From the NCBI GenBank assembly GCA_035063785.1, contig JAPSFS010000004.1, positions 183,598 to 247,597 of the forward strand: a stretch of DNA of 64,000 bases, written 5' to 3'. How positions within the stretch are numbered: the first letter of the stretch is position 1; each line of letters begins with the position of its first letter. Position numbers and translations under genes: made by a program. A model generated the notes under the pieces. That model saw only the letters and a list, made by a program, of their open reading frames with translations, searched no databases and was not told where the DNA came from. Shown here in pieces: positions 47,375 through 56,150 of the stretch. The DNA comes from Comamonas_C sp026954015. Its GTDB lineage: Bacteria; Pseudomonadota; Gammaproteobacteria; Burkholderiales; Burkholderiaceae_C.

Positions 47375-48394
47375 TCACACCAGCCGCGCCGCCTCGAGCT
47401 CCTTCTTGGCGTAGGCGTAGAACAGCGGCGCGGCCACAAGCCCCGCGGGGCCGAACACCGCCTCGGCGACGAACAGCACCGCCAGCAGCTCCCAGACGCG
47501 GATGTGCGTGTGCTGGCCCACGACCTTCGCATTGATCACGTATTCCGCCTTGTGGATCAGCACCAGGAAGCCCAGGCAGGCCGCCGCCGCCAGCGGCGAG
47601 ACGGAGAGGCCGACCAGTGTGATGACCGAATTGCAGATCAGGTTGCCGACGATGGGTATCAGCCCGCCCACGAAGGTCAGCGTGATCAGCAACGCGGTGT
47701 AGGGCAGCCGCATGCCCCACAGCGGCAGGACCACCAGCAGGAACAGCGCGGTGAGCGTGGTGTTGAACGCGGCGATCCAGAACTGCGCGGCGACGATCTG
47801 ACGAAACGCCTCGCCGATGCGCGTGACGCGCAGCGTGAGCTGCCGCGCCAGCGGCCCGCGTGCCGTCGCGCCGTGACCGAGCGCGGCCAGCGCGCCAACG
47901 ACCAGCCCGACGTAGGCGTAAAGCAACCCGCCGAGCCAGGCACGGCCCGCCATGGCCAGCGCGCCTGCCTTGGCACCGAGGTAGCTCGCGAGCGCGTGCT
48001 GGATTTCGGCGGCGCCGTCGGGAACCTGGGCGGCGATCTCCGGCGGCAGCTTGTCGCGCAGCTCCAGCACGGTGCGGGCGAGGAAGTCCAGCAGCTCGCG
48101 GTACTGCAGTGGCGCGCCGATGATGTAGCTGCGCGAACGCGACAGCGCCAGTGCCAGCAGCAGCAGCGGCGCGATCATCACGAGTGCCGCCGCGAGGTTC
48201 TGGTGCGGGAAGGGCAGTGCGCGCTGCGCCCAGGCCAGGTGCCGCGTGAGCCAGCGCGTGAGCAGGAAGGCGACGCAGGCGCTCAGCATCCCGGCGAGCA
48301 GGCCGTAGTGCATCACGAGCAGCAGCGACGCCATCACCAGGCAGTGGCTGACGGCCACCACGCGGGCGCTGGCGGGCTCCAGGGGCGAATTCAC
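47375..48394 (-). CDS. AI-2E family transporter (PerM-like permease)
   Basis: The 339-residue protein has about eight transmembrane segments and the family's conserved C-terminal block LTFVGGLIPIVGNLICNSVITLVGLSVSPL ... HTHIRVWELLAVLFVAEAVFGPAGLVAAPLFYAYAKKELE. Members export diverse small molecules; substrate unknown. It is the gene after purM on the minus strand, 23 bp away. Confidence 0.85.
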   Translation of the reverse strand: MNSPLEPASARVVAVSHCLVMASLLLVMHYGLLAGMLSACVAFLLTRWLTRHLAWAQRALPFPHQNLAAALVMIAPLLLLALALSRSRSYIIGAPLQYRELLDFLARTVLELRDKLPPEIAAQVPDGAAEIQHALASYLGAKAGALAMAGRAWLGGLLYAYVGLVVGALAALGHGATARGPLARQLTLRVTRIGEAFRQIVAAQFWIAAFNTTLTALFLLVVLPLWGMRLPYTALLITLTFVGGLIPIVGNLICNSVITLVGLSVSPLAAAACLGFLVLIHKAEYVINAKVVGQHTHIRVWELLAVLFVAEAVFGPAGLVAAPLFYAYAKKELEAARLV

Positions 48395-48417
48395 GGTGGA
48401 TGGGGCCGACGTCTGCG

Positions 48418-49461
48418 TTACCGGATGACCACGGCCGCCTGCGCGCCGCGTTCGGCGATCTGGCCTATGGCGTAGACCGTCTCATGCTGCGCCCGCAGCG
48501 TGGCGGCAACGGCGGCGGCCACGTCGGGCGCGACGATGGCGACCATGCCGATGCCGTTGTTGAAGGTGCGGTTCATCTCCAGGTCGTCGATGCCCGCGGT
48601 GTGCTGCAGCCAGGCGAAAAGTTCGCTGCGCGGCCAGCTGCCGGCGTTCAGGTGCGCCGCGAGATGGTCGGGCAGCACGCGCGGGATGTTTTCGAGCAGG
48701 CCCCCGCCGGTGATGTGCGCGAGCGCCTTGATCGGGTGCGCCGCGAGCGCGGCGAGCACGCTTTTCACGTACAGCCGCGTAGGCTCCATGACCGCCTGCC
48801 GAAACGGTTTGCCGTCCAGCCGCGCGGGCAGGGCCGCCCCGGCGCGTTCGATGCACTTGCGCACCAGCGAAAAGCCGTTGGAATGCACGCCGCTGGAGGC
48901 GAGCCCGAGCACCACGTCGCCCGCATGGATACTGCGCCCGTCCAGGATGCGGGATTTCTCGACGACGCCCACCGCGAAGCCCGCGAGGTCGTATTCGCCG
49001 TCGGGGTACATGCCGGGCATCTCCGCGGTTTCGCCGCCGATCAGTGCGCAGCCCGAGCGCGCGCAGCCTTCGGCGACACCGCCGACCACCGCGGTCGCGG
49101 TCGCGACGTCGAGCCGCCCACAGGCGAAGTAGTCCAGAAAAAACAGCGGCTCCGCGCCCTGGACAAGCACGTCGTTGACGCTCATCGCGACGAGATCGAT
49201 GCCCACGGTGTCGTGCATGGCCCACTCGAACGCAAGCTTGAGCTTGGTGCCCACGCCGTCGGTGCCCGAGACGAGCACGGGCTCCTTGTAGCGCTTGGGT
49301 ACCTCGAACAGCGCGCCGAAGCCGCCGATGCCCGCCATCACGCCCTCGCGCAGCGTCTTGCGCGCCAGGGGCTTGATGCGCTCCACGAGCGCGTCGCCAG
49401 CGGCGATGTCTACGCCGGCATCCTTGTACGAGATCGGGGTGGGCGTTGCTGCGGAACTCAT
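48418..49461 (-). CDS. purM: Phosphoribosylformylglycinamidine cyclo-ligase (AIR synthetase)
   Basis: This 347-residue enzyme performs the fifth step of purine synthesis. It has ISYKDAGVDIAAGDALVERIK, VSGTDGVGTKLKLAFE, LIGGETAEMPGMYPDGEYDLAGFAVG and AHITGGGLLENIPRVLP. It is divergent from hda. This is the only de novo purine gene of the window besides guaBA. Confidence 0.97.
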   Translation of the reverse strand: MSSAATPTPISYKDAGVDIAAGDALVERIKPLARKTLREGVMAGIGGFGALFEVPKRYKEPVLVSGTDGVGTKLKLAFEWAMHDTVGIDLVAMSVNDVLVQGAEPLFFLDYFACGRLDVATATAVVGGVAEGCARSGCALIGGETAEMPGMYPDGEYDLAGFAVGVVEKSRILDGRSIHAGDVVLGLASSGVHSNGFSLVRKCIERAGAALPARLDGKPFRQAVMEPTRLYVKSVLAALAAHPIKALAHITGGGLLENIPRVLPDHLAAHLNAGSWPRSELFAWLQHTAGIDDLEMNRTFNNGIGMVAIVAPDVAAAVAATLRAQHETVYAIGQIAERGAQAAVVIR

Positions 49462-49531
49462 GGATGGTGCTTGCGCCGGAAATGGCTTGCGGTCTGCGAG
49501 GCAATGGCGACGATTCTAGGGCAACACATCG

Positions 49532-49558
49532 TAAAATCGCCTGTTTTCGTTTTACGCG
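49532..49558 (+). promoter_or_regulatory. Inverted repeat and -10-like box upstream of hda
   Basis: CGTAAAA (49532-49538) and TTTTACG (49552-49558) form a perfect 7-bp inverted repeat. TAAAAT at 49534-49539 could be a -10 element. It lies in the purM-hda divergent gap. Function is inferred only. Confidence 0.35.
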
Positions 49559-49630
49559 CGGCCTGGCGCCGCGCGCCTGCTCGCACTCCATGAACCCAGG
49601 CCCGCCACCGGCGCACGGGCGGCTCGCCCG

Positions 49631-50335
49631 ATGAAGCAGCTCGCGCTCGACGTGGGGCTCGCGGTCGGCAGCACCTTGGACAACTTCATCGTGGGCGACA
49701 ACGGCGCGGCGCTGTCGTACATCGCAGCCCTGCTGGAGCCAGCCCCACCCGACGCCGCGCCGGTGTACCTCTGGGGTGTATCCGGCACGGGCAAGACCCA
49801 TCTGTTGCGCGCGGTCGCCGAGCGGCTGCGCGCGCGCGGCGCCGCGGTGGGGTGGCTGGACCCGACGACGACGCCCGATGCGCCGTTCGACGACGCCTGG
49901 GGCGCGGTGGTGTTCGACGACGTGCACCAGTTCGATGATGCGCGGCAGGCGCTGGCCTTCAACTGGTTCGTCAACGCCACTACGCCCGCGCGGGGTGCAC
50001 CGCGCTTGCTGTTCGCGGCGGGGCGCGAGCCTCCGGCGGATCTGCCGCTGCGCGAAGACTTGCGCAGCCGGCTCGGCTGGGGCCAGGTGTTCCGCCTTGC
50101 GGGGCCCAGCGAAGCCACGCGCCGCGCGGTGCTGCGCGCGCAGGCGCGCGAGCGCGGCATCGCGCTGCCGGACGAGGTGCTCGACTACATGCTCGCGCGC
50201 TTCCGTCGCGACCTGGCGAGCCTGACCCAGTTGCTCGCGCTGCTCGACCGTTTTGCGCTGCGCGCGCAGCGCGCCGTCACGATCCCGCTCGTGCGCGCGA
50301 TGCTCGACGCCGACATCGAAAGCGAGAGCCCATGA
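49631..50335 (+). CDS. hda: DnaA regulatory inactivator Hda
   Basis: The 234-residue AAA+ protein resembles DnaA domain III: QLALDVGLAVGSTLDNFIVGDN with the N-terminal clamp-binding QLALD, P-loop WGVSGTGKTHLLRAV, VVFDDVHQFDD and RLGWGQVFRLAGPS. With the sliding clamp, Hda stimulates ATP hydrolysis on DnaA to prevent re-initiation. It overlaps the HAD gene by four bases. Confidence 0.94.
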   Translation: MKQLALDVGLAVGSTLDNFIVGDNGAALSYIAALLEPAPPDAAPVYLWGVSGTGKTHLLRAVAERLRARGAAVGWLDPTTTPDAPFDDAWGAVVFDDVHQFDDARQALAFNWFVNATTPARGAPRLLFAAGREPPADLPLREDLRSRLGWGQVFRLAGPSEATRRAVLRAQARERGIALPDEVLDYMLARFRRDLASLTQLLALLDRFALRAQRAVTIPLVRAMLDADIESESP

Positions 50336-51036
50336 ACGCCGCCGCCTCGCCCGCGCCGCGCCCACGCCTGGCGCTGTTCGACCTGGACCACACGCTGCTG
50401 CCGCTCGATTCGGACTACGAATGGGGCGAGTTCACCGTGCGCCTGGGATGGTGCGACCGCGAGGGCTTCGGTCGGCGCAACGCGGCGTTCTTCGCCGACT
50501 ACCAGTCGGGGCGGCTCGATGTGCACGACTACGTGCGCTTTGCCACCGACGCGGTGCGCGAGCGCGGCCCGCAGGCGGCGGCGCAGGCGCACGCGCGCTT
50601 CATGCGCGAGGTCATCACCCCGGCGATCCGTCCGCAGGCGCGCGCGCTGGTGGAGCGCCACCGCGCGGCGGGCGACCTTTTGGTGATCGTCACCGCGACC
50701 AACGAATTCATCACGCGCCCGATCGCGCAGGCGCTGGGCGTGGCGGATCTGATCGCGATCGAGCTCGAACGCGACCGTGACGGCTGGATCACCGGCGAGA
50801 TCCGCGGCGTGCCCTCGATGCGCGAGGGCAAGGTGCAGCGGCTGGGCCAGTGGCTGGCAGCGCGCGGCCTGACGCTGGGCGAGACGCAATCCACCTTCTA
50901 CAGCGATTCGATGAACGACCTGCCGCTGCTCGAGCAGGTCGATCATCCGGTCGCAACCAACCCGGACGCGCGGCTGCGCGCGCTGGCCCACGAGCGCCAC
51001 TGGCGCATACTCGATCTGTTCGAACCATCCGCATGA
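50332..51036 (+). CDS. HAD-IB family phosphatase (SerB-like)
   Basis: The 234-residue protein has motif I ALFDLDHTLLPLDSD (nucleophile Asp 17, Asp 19), motif II VTATNEF, a Lys in REGKVQRL, and motif III YSDSMNDLPLLEQVDHPVATNPD. This is the HAD subfamily IB phosphatase commonly encoded between hda and pcnB in betaproteobacteria. Some relatives act as histidinol-phosphatase or phosphoserine phosphatase; the substrate is not determined by sequence. It overlaps hda and pcnB (ATGA at both). Confidence 0.85.
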   Translation: MNAAASPAPRPRLALFDLDHTLLPLDSDYEWGEFTVRLGWCDREGFGRRNAAFFADYQSGRLDVHDYVRFATDAVRERGPQAAAQAHARFMREVITPAIRPQARALVERHRAAGDLLVIVTATNEFITRPIAQALGVADLIAIELERDRDGWITGEIRGVPSMREGKVQRLGQWLAARGLTLGETQSTFYSDSMNDLPLLEQVDHPVATNPDARLRALAHERHWRILDLFEPSA

Positions 51037-52559
51037 TCAAGACTTTCATCGACCGGCTGCTGGGCAAGAGTGCCCACGGCAAGCACCGTTTCGGCAAGCG
51101 CGAGGAGGTGCCCGCAAGCGTGCACCAGATCGACGCCAAGCTGGTGGACAAGCGCGCGACCGAGGTGGTGCGCACGCTCAAGGGCGCGGGCTACGAGGCC
51201 TACATCGTCGGCGGCGCGGTGCGCGACCTGCTGCTCGGGCTCAAGCCCAAGGATTTCGACGTGGCGACCAACGCCACGCCCGAGCAGGTCAAGGGGCTGT
51301 TCCGGCGCGCGTTCATCATCGGGCGGCGCTTTCGCATCGTCCACGTGGTGCACGGGCGCGGGCGCGAACACGAGGTGATCGAGGTTTCCACCTTTCGCGC
51401 CTACCTGGACAACACCGCCGCCGAGACGGTGCCGGGCAACGAGAAGACCAGCAAGACCGAGCTCGCGGGCCTGCGCCACGCGGTGGACGCGAGCGGGCGC
51501 GTGCTGCGCGACAACGTCTGGGGCTCGCAGGAGGAAGACGCCGCGCGGCGCGACTTCACGGTCAATGCGCTCTATTACGACCCCGAGACCGAGGTCGTCG
51601 TGGACTACCACAAGGGCATCCAGGACGCGCAAAAGCGCGTGCTGCGCATGATCGGCGATCCGGCCACGCGCTTTCACGAAGACCCGGTGCGCATCATCCG
51701 CGCCGCGCGCTTCGCGGCCAAGCTGGACGCGCGCGGCTTCCGGCTGGAGCCGCGCACCGCGCGCCCGCTCGTGGCCTGCGAACCACTGCTGCGCGACATA
51801 CCGCAGAGCCGGTTGTTCGACGAAATGCTCAAGCTGCTGCAGACGGGGCACGCGCTCGCGTCCGTTGCGCAACTGAGAAAGCTCGGGCTGGAAAAGGGCA
51901 TCTATGCGCTGCTTGACGTCGTGGTCGAACGCGCCGAGCTGCCGTTGGTGCACGCCGTGCTGCTCGATACCGACCGGCGCGTGGGCGAGGGCAAGGCGGT
52001 GGCGCCGAGCTTTCTGCTCTCGTGCGTGCTCTGGCCCGACGTGAAGGCGGGCTGGGAGCGGCGCCAGGCGCAGGGCGAGCCCGCGTTCCCCGCGCTGCAG
52101 GGCGCGATCGACGCGGTGTTTGCGCAACGTATCGGTGATGTGTCCGGACGCGGCAAGCTGGCGGCGGACATGCGCGAGATCTGGGTCATGCAGCCACGCT
52201 TCGAGCGGCGCACCGGGCACAGCGCATTCAGCATGGTGGCGCACATCCGCTTTCGCGCGGGGTTCGACTTCCTGCGGCTGCGCGTCGATGCGGGCGAGGT
52301 GTCCGAGGAACTCGTCGGCTGGTGGCAGCAGTTCTCCGTCGCGGACGACGCCCGCCGCCAGGACATGCTCGACCAGGTGCGCGACGAGCAGCGCCAGCGC
52401 CAGCGCGCGCAGCCGCGCAAGGCCGCTGCCGCCCGCCCAGAGCCCGACGAGCCTGCGCAGGACGATGCGCAGGACGCACCCCCCGCGCGCAAGCGGCGGC
52501 GCAGGCGGCGCAGGCCCGCGGCGCGGGACGGCGACGCGCCGGACACCACGGCGCAGTGA
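51033..52559 (+). CDS. pcnB: Poly(A) polymerase I
   Basis: The 508-residue nucleotidyltransferase has YIVGGAVRDLLLGLKPKDFDVATNATPEQV, RRDFTVNALYYDPE and ATRFHEDPVRIIRAARFAAKLD. The C-terminal tail is strongly basic (ARKRRRRRRRPAARDG), typical of betaproteobacterial PcnB. It adds 3' poly(A) tails that promote RNA decay. A CCA-adding enzyme is the main alternative, but the long N-terminal extension and basic tail favour PcnB. It overlaps folK (GTGA). Confidence 0.93.
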   Translation: MIKTFIDRLLGKSAHGKHRFGKREEVPASVHQIDAKLVDKRATEVVRTLKGAGYEAYIVGGAVRDLLLGLKPKDFDVATNATPEQVKGLFRRAFIIGRRFRIVHVVHGRGREHEVIEVSTFRAYLDNTAAETVPGNEKTSKTELAGLRHAVDASGRVLRDNVWGSQEEDAARRDFTVNALYYDPETEVVVDYHKGIQDAQKRVLRMIGDPATRFHEDPVRIIRAARFAAKLDARGFRLEPRTARPLVACEPLLRDIPQSRLFDEMLKLLQTGHALASVAQLRKLGLEKGIYALLDVVVERAELPLVHAVLLDTDRRVGEGKAVAPSFLLSCVLWPDVKAGWERRQAQGEPAFPALQGAIDAVFAQRIGDVSGRGKLAADMREIWVMQPRFERRTGHSAFSMVAHIRFRAGFDFLRLRVDAGEVSEELVGWWQQFSVADDARRQDMLDQVRDEQRQRQRAQPRKAAAARPEPDEPAQDDAQDAPPARKRRRRRRRPAARDGDAPDTTAQ

Positions 52560-53041
52560 GCGCCTACGTCGGCCTGGGCGCCAACCTTGGCGACGCGCGC
52601 GTCGCGCTGGCGGCGGCGGTGCAGGCGCTCGCCGCGCTGCCCGCAACGCGGCTTGTCGCGGTCTCTTCGCTGTACGCGAGCGCGCCGGTGGATGCCGGCG
52701 GGCCGGACTACTTCAACGCGGTCGCCTGTCTGCAGACCACGCTCGCGCCGCTGGCGCTGCTGCGTGCGCTGCAGGCAATCGAAACGGCCGCCGGTCGCAC
52801 GCGCCCCTACCGCAACGCGCCGCGCACGCTGGATCTGGACCTGCTGCTCTACGACGCGGTGCAGTGTGCAGACGCCGAGCTCACGCTGCCGCACCCGCGC
52901 ATGATGCAGCGCGCCTTCGTGGTGTTGCCGCTGGCCGAACTGGCACCCGAGCGGGTGAGCGCGGCGCAGCGCGCTGCCGTTGCGGGACAGCGCATCGAGC
53001 GGGTGGCGCCCGCACCAGACTGGTACTCATCAAAACGATAG
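52556..53041 (+). CDS. folK: Hydroxymethyl-dihydropterin pyrophosphokinase
   Basis: The 161-residue enzyme of folate synthesis starts with GTG at 52556, overlapping the pcnB stop. It has AYVGLGANLGDARVALAAAVQAL, VSSLYASAPV, GPDYFNAVACLQT, and RNAPRTLDLDLLLYD followed by LTLPHPRMMQRAFVVLPLAELAP, the HPPK signature. Two repeat copies follow. Confidence 0.94.
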   Translation: MSAYVGLGANLGDARVALAAAVQALAALPATRLVAVSSLYASAPVDAGGPDYFNAVACLQTTLAPLALLRALQAIETAAGRTRPYRNAPRTLDLDLLLYDAVQCADAELTLPHPRMMQRAFVVLPLAELAPERVSAAQRAAVAGQRIERVAPAPDWYSSKR

Positions 53042-53075
53042 CTGCCCGCGCTTGTTGGTAGCCAGTTTCAAACTT
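53032..53075 (+). repeat. Dispersed palindromic repeat after folK, copy 1
   Basis: It contains ACGATAGCTGCCCGCGCTTG, then TTGGTAGCCAGTTTCAAACTTG. It begins right at the folK stop and is the left member of an inverted pair. Confidence 0.65.
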
Positions 53076-53082
53076 GCAACTA

Positions 53083-53127
53083 TGCAAAACCGCTACAGGT
53101 AGAGCGCCAGCAGCTATGATTTTTCAA
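53083..53127 (-). repeat. Dispersed palindromic repeat before the Bug receptor gene, copy 2 (inverted)
   Basis: On the minus strand it reads AAAATCATAGCTGCTGGCGC, then TCTACCTGTAGCGGTTTTGC. It faces copy 1, so the 80-bp gap between two converging genes consists of two head-to-head copies. Confidence 0.65.
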
Positions 53128-54089
53128 TCGACGTGCGCGCCCGAGGCCTTGACGATGTCCTGGTACTTGGCGCGCTCGGCGGCCATGAAGTCGCCGAACT
53201 GCTGCGCGCTCGTCGGTACGGGCTCGGCCAGCAGGGCCGTAAAGCGCGTCTGGATCGCCGGTGTCTTGAGTGCGTCGGTAAATGCCTTGTTGAGCCGCGC
53301 GATGGCCGCGGGCGGCGTGCCCGCGGGCGCGACCAGCCCCCACCAGGTGTCGATCGCAAAGCCGGGAAACGTATCGGCCATGGGCGGCACGCCCGGCAGC
53401 ATGGGGCTTGCCGCCAGCGTGGTCACCGCCAGCGGCTTGAGCTTGCCGGCCTTGATGTTGGGCGCGGCGGCGGCCAGGTTGTCGATGTTGTAGTCCACCT
53501 CGCCCGCCAGCAGCGCAAGCTGCGCCGGGTTGGCGCCGCGGTAGGGGATGTGCACCGCGTAGATGCCTGCCTTCTGCTTGAACATTTCGCCCGCCAGGTG
53601 CCCGGCGCTGCCGTTGCCGCCGCTGCCGTAGTTGAGCTGGCCGGGGTGCGTCTTGGCGTAGGCTATGAGGTCGGCCACGCTGTGCACGCCGTAGCGGGCG
53701 GCGCGCTCGGCGTTCATCACGAGCACGTTGGGCACGCGCACCATCTGCGTGATGGCGGCGAAATCCTTGCCTGCGTCGTAGGGCATGCTGCGGTAGAGCC
53801 AGGGATTGACCGCGTGCGTGGCGGTGGCGGCCAGGCCTATGGTCAGCCCGTCGGGCGCGGCCTTGGCCACCACGTCCGCGCCGATGTTGCCGCCCGCGCC
53901 CGGCTTGTTCTCGACCACCACGTTGCCCAGCGTGTCGCGCACCTGCTCCGCCAGCGCGCGCGATGTCACGTCCAGCGGCCCTCCGGGCGGGTAGGGCACG
54001 ATGAGGCGGATCGGCGCGTTCTGCGCGTGGCTCCAGGGTGAGGCGAGGGCGGCGGCGGTGGCCGCGCTCAGCAGCGTTCTACGTTGCAT
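53124..54089 (-). CDS. Bug/TctC-family tricarboxylate-transport receptor
   Basis: The 321-residue protein has a signal peptide (QRRTLLSAATAAALASPWSHA) and the Bug pattern IRLIVPYPPGGPLDVTSRALAEQ, VVVENKPGAGGNIGADVVAKAAPDG and YGSGGNGSAGHLAGEMFKQKAG. These periplasmic receptors are greatly expanded in Burkholderiales. No TctA/TctB permease is next to it, which is usual for orphan Bug genes. Ligand unknown. Confidence 0.9.
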   Translation of the reverse strand: MQRRTLLSAATAAALASPWSHAQNAPIRLIVPYPPGGPLDVTSRALAEQVRDTLGNVVVENKPGAGGNIGADVVAKAAPDGLTIGLAATATHAVNPWLYRSMPYDAGKDFAAITQMVRVPNVLVMNAERAARYGVHSVADLIAYAKTHPGQLNYGSGGNGSAGHLAGEMFKQKAGIYAVHIPYRGANPAQLALLAGEVDYNIDNLAAAAPNIKAGKLKPLAVTTLAASPMLPGVPPMADTFPGFAIDTWWGLVAPAGTPPAAIARLNKAFTDALKTPAIQTRFTALLAEPVPTSAQQFGDFMAAERAKYQDIVKASGAHVD

Positions 54090-54117
54090 GGAGGGTGCTC
54101 CTGTGGTGTGAAAAACG

Positions 54118-55170
54118 TCATTCTGCGTGCTTGTCGGCCTCGGTGAGGAAGGCATCGGCATGAAACGCCTGCGCGGGCAGGCGGCGCTCCGCGGTGAAGC
54201 TCGCGCGCGCCGCGTCGATCACCACGGGCGAGCCGCAGGCGTAGACCTGGTGCGTGGACAGATCGGGAAAGTCGTGGAGCACCGCCTGGTGCACGAAACC
54301 CGTGCGGCCCTGCCAGCCGTCCTCGGGCAGCGCGTCCGACACCACGGGCACGTAGCGCAGCGTGGGCATCTCGGCCAGCCGCTCGCGCACCCAGGCGTCC
54401 ATGTACAGATCGCGCGGCCGGCGCCCGCCCCAGTACAGCACGGCGCTGCGGTCGGTGCCAAGGTACTGCAGGTGCTCGATCAGCGCCTTGATCGGCGCGA
54501 AGCCGGTGCCCGAGGCGAGCAGCACGATGGGTGCGCCAGAGGTTTCGTCCAGCCGGAAGCTGCCGAACGGGCCTTCGACGCGCAGGATGTCCTTTTCCTT
54601 CATCGCCGAGAACACATGGTCGGTGAAGAGTCCGCCCGGGGTGTGGCGGATGTGCAGCTCCAGCCCCGGCGCCGCGGCCTGCGTGTGCGGCGCGTTGGCC
54701 ATCGAGTAGGCGCGCCGCGAGCCGTCGCGCAGCAGGAATTCCACGTACTGCCCGGCGAAATAGCCGAAATTGCTGCCTGCGGGCAGCAGCATGCGGGCCA
54801 GCATCACGTCGTCGGCGGCGCGCGCGAGGCTGCCCACGCGCACCGGAAACTTGCGCACCGCGAAGCTGTCCACGTTGGTCACCTGCTCGGACTGCAGCAC
54901 CACGTCCGACAGCGGCACCGCGCTGCACGCGAGGATCAGGCCCTCGGCTTCCTCGGCTTCGCTGAGCGCGCCGCGCAGGTGGTGGCGCATCTGCACCGTG
55001 CCTTCGAGCTTGCGGCACTTGCACGAGCCGCAGGCGCCGTCCTTGCAGCCGTAGGGCATGCCGACGTGCTGGCGGATCGCCGCCGCGAGGATGGTTTCGT
55101 CCTGCTGCACGTCGAAGCTGCGCCCGCTGGGCTGGACGGTGACGTGGAACGCGGTGTCGGTGCCGGACAT
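54118..55170 (-). CDS. 2Fe-2S / FAD / NAD reductase, CDP-6-deoxy-glucoseen reductase type
   Basis: The 350-residue protein has an N-terminal plant-type [2Fe-2S] ferredoxin (Cys 42, 47, 50 in YGCKDGACGSCKC and Cys 82), an FAD-binding barrel (GQYVEFLLRDGSRRAYSMANAP) and an NAD-binding domain (LLASGTGFAPIKALIEHL, VYACGSPVVIDAA). Such proteins are commonly named CDP-6-deoxy-delta-3,4-glucoseen reductase, but no deoxysugar genes are nearby, so the true partner is uncertain. An oxygenase reductase is an alternative. Confidence 0.85.
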   Translation of the reverse strand: MSGTDTAFHVTVQPSGRSFDVQQDETILAAAIRQHVGMPYGCKDGACGSCKCRKLEGTVQMRHHLRGALSEAEEAEGLILACSAVPLSDVVLQSEQVTNVDSFAVRKFPVRVGSLARAADDVMLARMLLPAGSNFGYFAGQYVEFLLRDGSRRAYSMANAPHTQAAAPGLELHIRHTPGGLFTDHVFSAMKEKDILRVEGPFGSFRLDETSGAPIVLLASGTGFAPIKALIEHLQYLGTDRSAVLYWGGRRPRDLYMDAWVRERLAEMPTLRYVPVVSDALPEDGWQGRTGFVHQAVLHDFPDLSTHQVYACGSPVVIDAARASFTAERRLPAQAFHADAFLTEADKHAE

Positions 55171-55217
55171 GGGGTGGCTATGCTCCGAGGTTCTTGAACT
55201 AGGACAAACGCCCGATT

Positions 55218-56150
55218 TTGCCTTCGAACCAGAACCCCCTGGGCGCGCCGCCCGCGCGCTTTCGCCGACCGCGCGTGCTCATCGTCGGCTGCGGCGACGT
55301 GGGGCTGCGCGCCGCGCGCGTGCTCGGCCGGCAGGTGCGGCTGCTGGCGCTCACGTCGTCGCCGGCGCGTGCGCCGCTGCTGCGCGCCGCCGGTGCGATG
55401 CCGCTGGCGGGCGATCTGGACGACGACGCGACGCTCGCGCGGCTCGCCGGCCTCGCCACCCACGTGCTGCACCTGGCGCCGCCGCCCGCGCACGGTGAGC
55501 AAGACCCGCGCACTGCGGCGCTGGCGCACGCCCTGGCGCGGCGCACGCGGCCGCGCGCGCTGGTCTACGTGTCGACCAGCGGGGTGTACGGCGACTGCGG
55601 CGGCGCGTGGGTGAGCGAAACCCGCCCCGTGGCGCCGGCCACGCCGCGCGCCCTGCGGCGCGTGCACGCGGAAGAAGCGCTGCGGGCCCTGGGGCGCCTG
55701 GGCGTGCGCGTGGGCATCCTGCGCGCACCGGGCATCTATGCGGCCGACCGCCCCAGCGGCACGCCGCGCGAACGCCTGCTGCGCGGCACCCCCGTGCTGC
55801 GCGCCGAAGACGACGTGTACGTCAACCACATCCACGCCGACGATCTCGCGCGCGCCTGTGTGGCAACGCTCTGGCGCGGCGCGCCGCAGCGCATCTACCA
55901 CGCAAGCGGCGAAGACGGCCTGCGCATGGGGGAGTATTTCGATCTGGCTGCCGACCTGTACGGCCTGCCGCGCCCGCCGCGCGTCTCGCGTGCGGACGCG
56001 CAGGCGCTGCTGCCACCCGCGCTGCTGGGTTTCATGGGCGCATCGCGGCGCCTCGTCAACCGTCGTCTGCGCGAGGAACTGCGGCTGCGGCTGCGCTATC
56101 CGACGGTGCGCCTCGGCCTCATGGCGTTGCCACCAGATCAGTGGGGGTAA
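55218..56150 (+). CDS. NAD-dependent epimerase/dehydratase-type protein
   Basis: This 310-residue short-chain dehydrogenase-like protein has a Rossmann start RVLIVGCGDVGLRAARVLG and a YVSTSGVYGDCGG segment, with the catalytic Tyr-x3-Lys replaced or absent. It resembles the YeeZ-like SDR group. The start appears to be TTG at 55218, as no ATG precedes the Rossmann motif. It converges with the DUF4124 gene, overlapping it by 13 bases. Substrate unknown. Confidence 0.75.
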   Translation: MPSNQNPLGAPPARFRRPRVLIVGCGDVGLRAARVLGRQVRLLALTSSPARAPLLRAAGAMPLAGDLDDDATLARLAGLATHVLHLAPPPAHGEQDPRTAALAHALARRTRPRALVYVSTSGVYGDCGGAWVSETRPVAPATPRALRRVHAEEALRALGRLGVRVGILRAPGIYAADRPSGTPRERLLRGTPVLRAEDDVYVNHIHADDLARACVATLWRGAPQRIYHASGEDGLRMGEYFDLAADLYGLPRPPRVSRADAQALLPPALLGFMGASRRLVNRRLREELRLRLRYPTVRLGLMALPPDQWG

